In this document: piece by piece, positions 62,901-64,000 of the stretch
Layout: each line of letters opens with the position of its first letter
Position numbering within the stretch: position 1 is the stretch's first letter
Source of the DNA: Bombella sp. ESL0385
GTDB lineage: Bacteria > Pseudomonadota > Alphaproteobacteria > Acetobacterales > Acetobacteraceae
Reading direction: 5' to 3'
DNA: 64,000 nt
Assembly: GCF_009725755.1 (NCBI RefSeq)
Contig: NZ_WNIJ01000001.1
Span: forward strand, 744,001 to 808,000
The notes under the pieces: generated by a model
Told to the model about the DNA's origin: nothing
Seen by the model: the letters and a program-made list of their open reading frames with translations, nothing else
The model's database searches: none
Made by a program: the position numbers and the translations under genes

Positions 62901-64000
62901 ATGGCCGAGCATGCCGGTACGCCGCAGGAGGAGCCTGCCCAAACGCCATGCTCTGTAAAGGGTAAATGGTTAAGGCGGTTGCTTACTCGGTTGCCTGCAT
63001 TGGTCGGGCTGGTGTTGTTGGTCGCTGCCATTATTGTGATGTGGCGTGAGGTGCAGCATCTTTCCTTCCCCCAAATTATTGGGGGATTACGGGCTATCCC
63101 CGCTCTGAGTTTGTGGGAGGGGGCGGGGGCTACTTTGCTCTCTTATGGGATTTTATCGTTTTACGATGGTCTTGCATGTCGCCATGTGGGGGCGGGTGTC
63201 TCGTGGGGGCGTTCGGCCTTTGTGGCGTTTTGCTCCTATGTGTTGTCTCATAATCTAGGCTGTGCTGCGATATCAGGCACGGCGGTGCGCTATAGGCTGT
63301 ACCGAAATTGGGGCGTCTCGGGGCGGAAGATTGCCTCCATCGTCGCGTTTTGTTCAATTACATATTGGCTGGGGATGATTGGCTTAGTTGGGGTTATTTT
63401 GCTCACTCAGCCGGGCATTATCCCTTATATTCGCACGATGCCGCTTTGGGTGCCTAAGCTTGCCGGGGGTGGTTGCTTTGCTGTTTTGCTGGCTTATGTA
63501 CTCATCCCATGTTGGAAGCGTGAGATAACGCTTTATAAATGGACTTTGCCGCTCCCTACATGGCGTATCGGGCTGGGGCAGATTCTTGCGAGTATGGCCG
63601 ATATGTCCGCCACGGCTTTGATCGCCTGGTGCGTGATGGGTCCTTTGCCTGCGGGATGTAACCTAACCTTTGGCGGGTTCCTCGCGATTTATATCGGGGC
63701 TTATACAGCGGGGCTTTTGGCCAATGTTCCCGGGGGCCTCGGTGTGTTTGATAGCACCATGATGCTGGCTCTCTCCCCGTGGTTTTCCATCCCTCATATT
63801 ATGAGCGGCATCCTCGTTTTTCGCCTATTTTACTACATTATCCCCTTACTTGTGGCTGGGCTGATGTTCGCAGGGCATGAGTTAATGGTACGCGGGGCTC
63901 CCTTCCTAGCGCGCTTTGGTCGTGTGGTTGAGGCCAGCCAAGCGTTGCGTACGTCTGAGGGGGACTTCTCCACCATCGTGGCAACGAGTAGCCAAGCCGT
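62901..64000 (+). CDS. UPF0104/MprF N-terminal-type membrane protein (partial)
   Basis: An open frame from ATG 62901 to the window end (over 366 codons, no stop). The first 25 residues are hydrophilic, followed by repeated membrane segments: LPALVGLVLLVAAIIVMW, LLSYGILSFY, FVAFCSYVLSHNLGC, and others. The stretch FCSYVLSHNLGCAAISGTAV with VRYRLYRNWGVS and the motif LLANVPGGLGVFDSTM are hallmarks of the UPF0104/YbhN and MprF flippase domain family. Whether a C-terminal MprF aminoacyl transferase domain follows cannot be seen. The start is 1 bp after lysS; coupling to a LysRS would suit lysyl-lipid synthesis, though this is only suggestive. Confidence 0.8.
   Translation, partial: MAEHAGTPQEEPAQTPCSVKGKWLRRLLTRLPALVGLVLLVAAIIVMWREVQHLSFPQIIGGLRAIPALSLWEGAGATLLSYGILSFYDGLACRHVGAGVSWGRSAFVAFCSYVLSHNLGCAAISGTAVRYRLYRNWGVSGRKIASIVAFCSITYWLGMIGLVGVILLTQPGIIPYIRTMPLWVPKLAGGGCFAVLLAYVLIPCWKREITLYKWTLPLPTWRIGLGQILASMADMSATALIAWCVMGPLPAGCNLTFGGFLAIYIGAYTAGLLANVPGGLGVFDSTMMLALSPWFSIPHIMSGILVFRLFYYIIPLLVAGLMFAGHELMVRGAPFLARFGRVVEASQALRTSEGDFSTIVATSSQA

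Overview
The window looks like chromosome from an alphaproteobacterium of the acetic acid bacteria (Acetobacteraceae). Supporting signs are the kdsD-lptC-lptA-lptB cluster, a class I lysyl-tRNA synthetase, a DUF1150 protein, a PmtA-type phospholipid methyltransferase, Tim44-domain proteins, the thrC-M16 peptidase pair, and the secB/Tim44/mltA/smr neighbourhood. A compact bee- or flower-associated genus such as Bombella or Saccharibacter would fit, but that is inference. Gene density is high, with many 4-bp stop/start overlaps. I see no rRNA, phage, transposase, integron or CRISPR array.

Layout: 0-4.4 kb, LPS transport and KDO synthesis on the minus strand (lptB, lptA, lptC, kdsD), then an RNase D-like exonuclease and tRNA-Leu(CAG). 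4.6-10.6 kb, glutamate synthase (gltD, gltB) behind a Fur-box-like palindrome. 10.7-19.1 kb, an M3 oligopeptidase, an ABC1 kinase, a small unknown gene, uvrB, an aldose epimerase, greB and gshB. 19.1-22.7 kb, a small membrane protein, pmtA behind a structured leader, and a three-gene relic of a cytochrome oxidase operon: a degenerate heme-copper oxidase subunit I homologue, ctaB, and a 36-residue membrane peptide. 22.7-27.8 kb, a Tim44-domain protein, PmbA/TldD protease, M16 peptidase and thrC.

27.8-33.1 kb, a major-royal-jelly-protein-family gene and a divergent iron-uptake locus (PepSY membrane protein with a small DUF3325-like partner, against a TonB-dependent receptor) with two Fur boxes between the divergent promoters. 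33.1-38.7 kb, glnD and mutS. 38.8-45.3 kb, a free methionine sulfoxide reductase, murJ, glutathione peroxidase, gpsA-tsaD, and divergent hemC-hemD. 45.4-49.6 kb, secB, a structured 330-nt intergenic region, a second Tim44 protein, mltA, an orphan DNA methyltransferase and an Smr protein. 49.8-53.7 kb, an iron-chelate ABC transporter followed by convergent hemF. 54.0-58.1 kb, mtnP behind a structured leader, an SDR lacking the usual catalytic pair, and groES-groEL. 58.2-64.0 kb, a DinG/XPD-like helicase, divergent lysS, and a membrane protein cut by the window end.

The genes are mostly housekeeping. A recurring theme is iron and heme: two iron-uptake loci, four candidate Fur sites, hemC/hemD/hemF, heme O synthase, and an apparently inactive oxidase subunit predicted to hold only a low-spin heme. 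The most unusual items are that oxidase relic, the structured leaders of pmtA and mtnP, the hairpin-rich region upstream of the second Tim44 gene, and the orphan methyltransferase. Start sites were adjusted where a ribosome binding site, signal peptide or gene overlap argued for it; each such case is explained in its entry.
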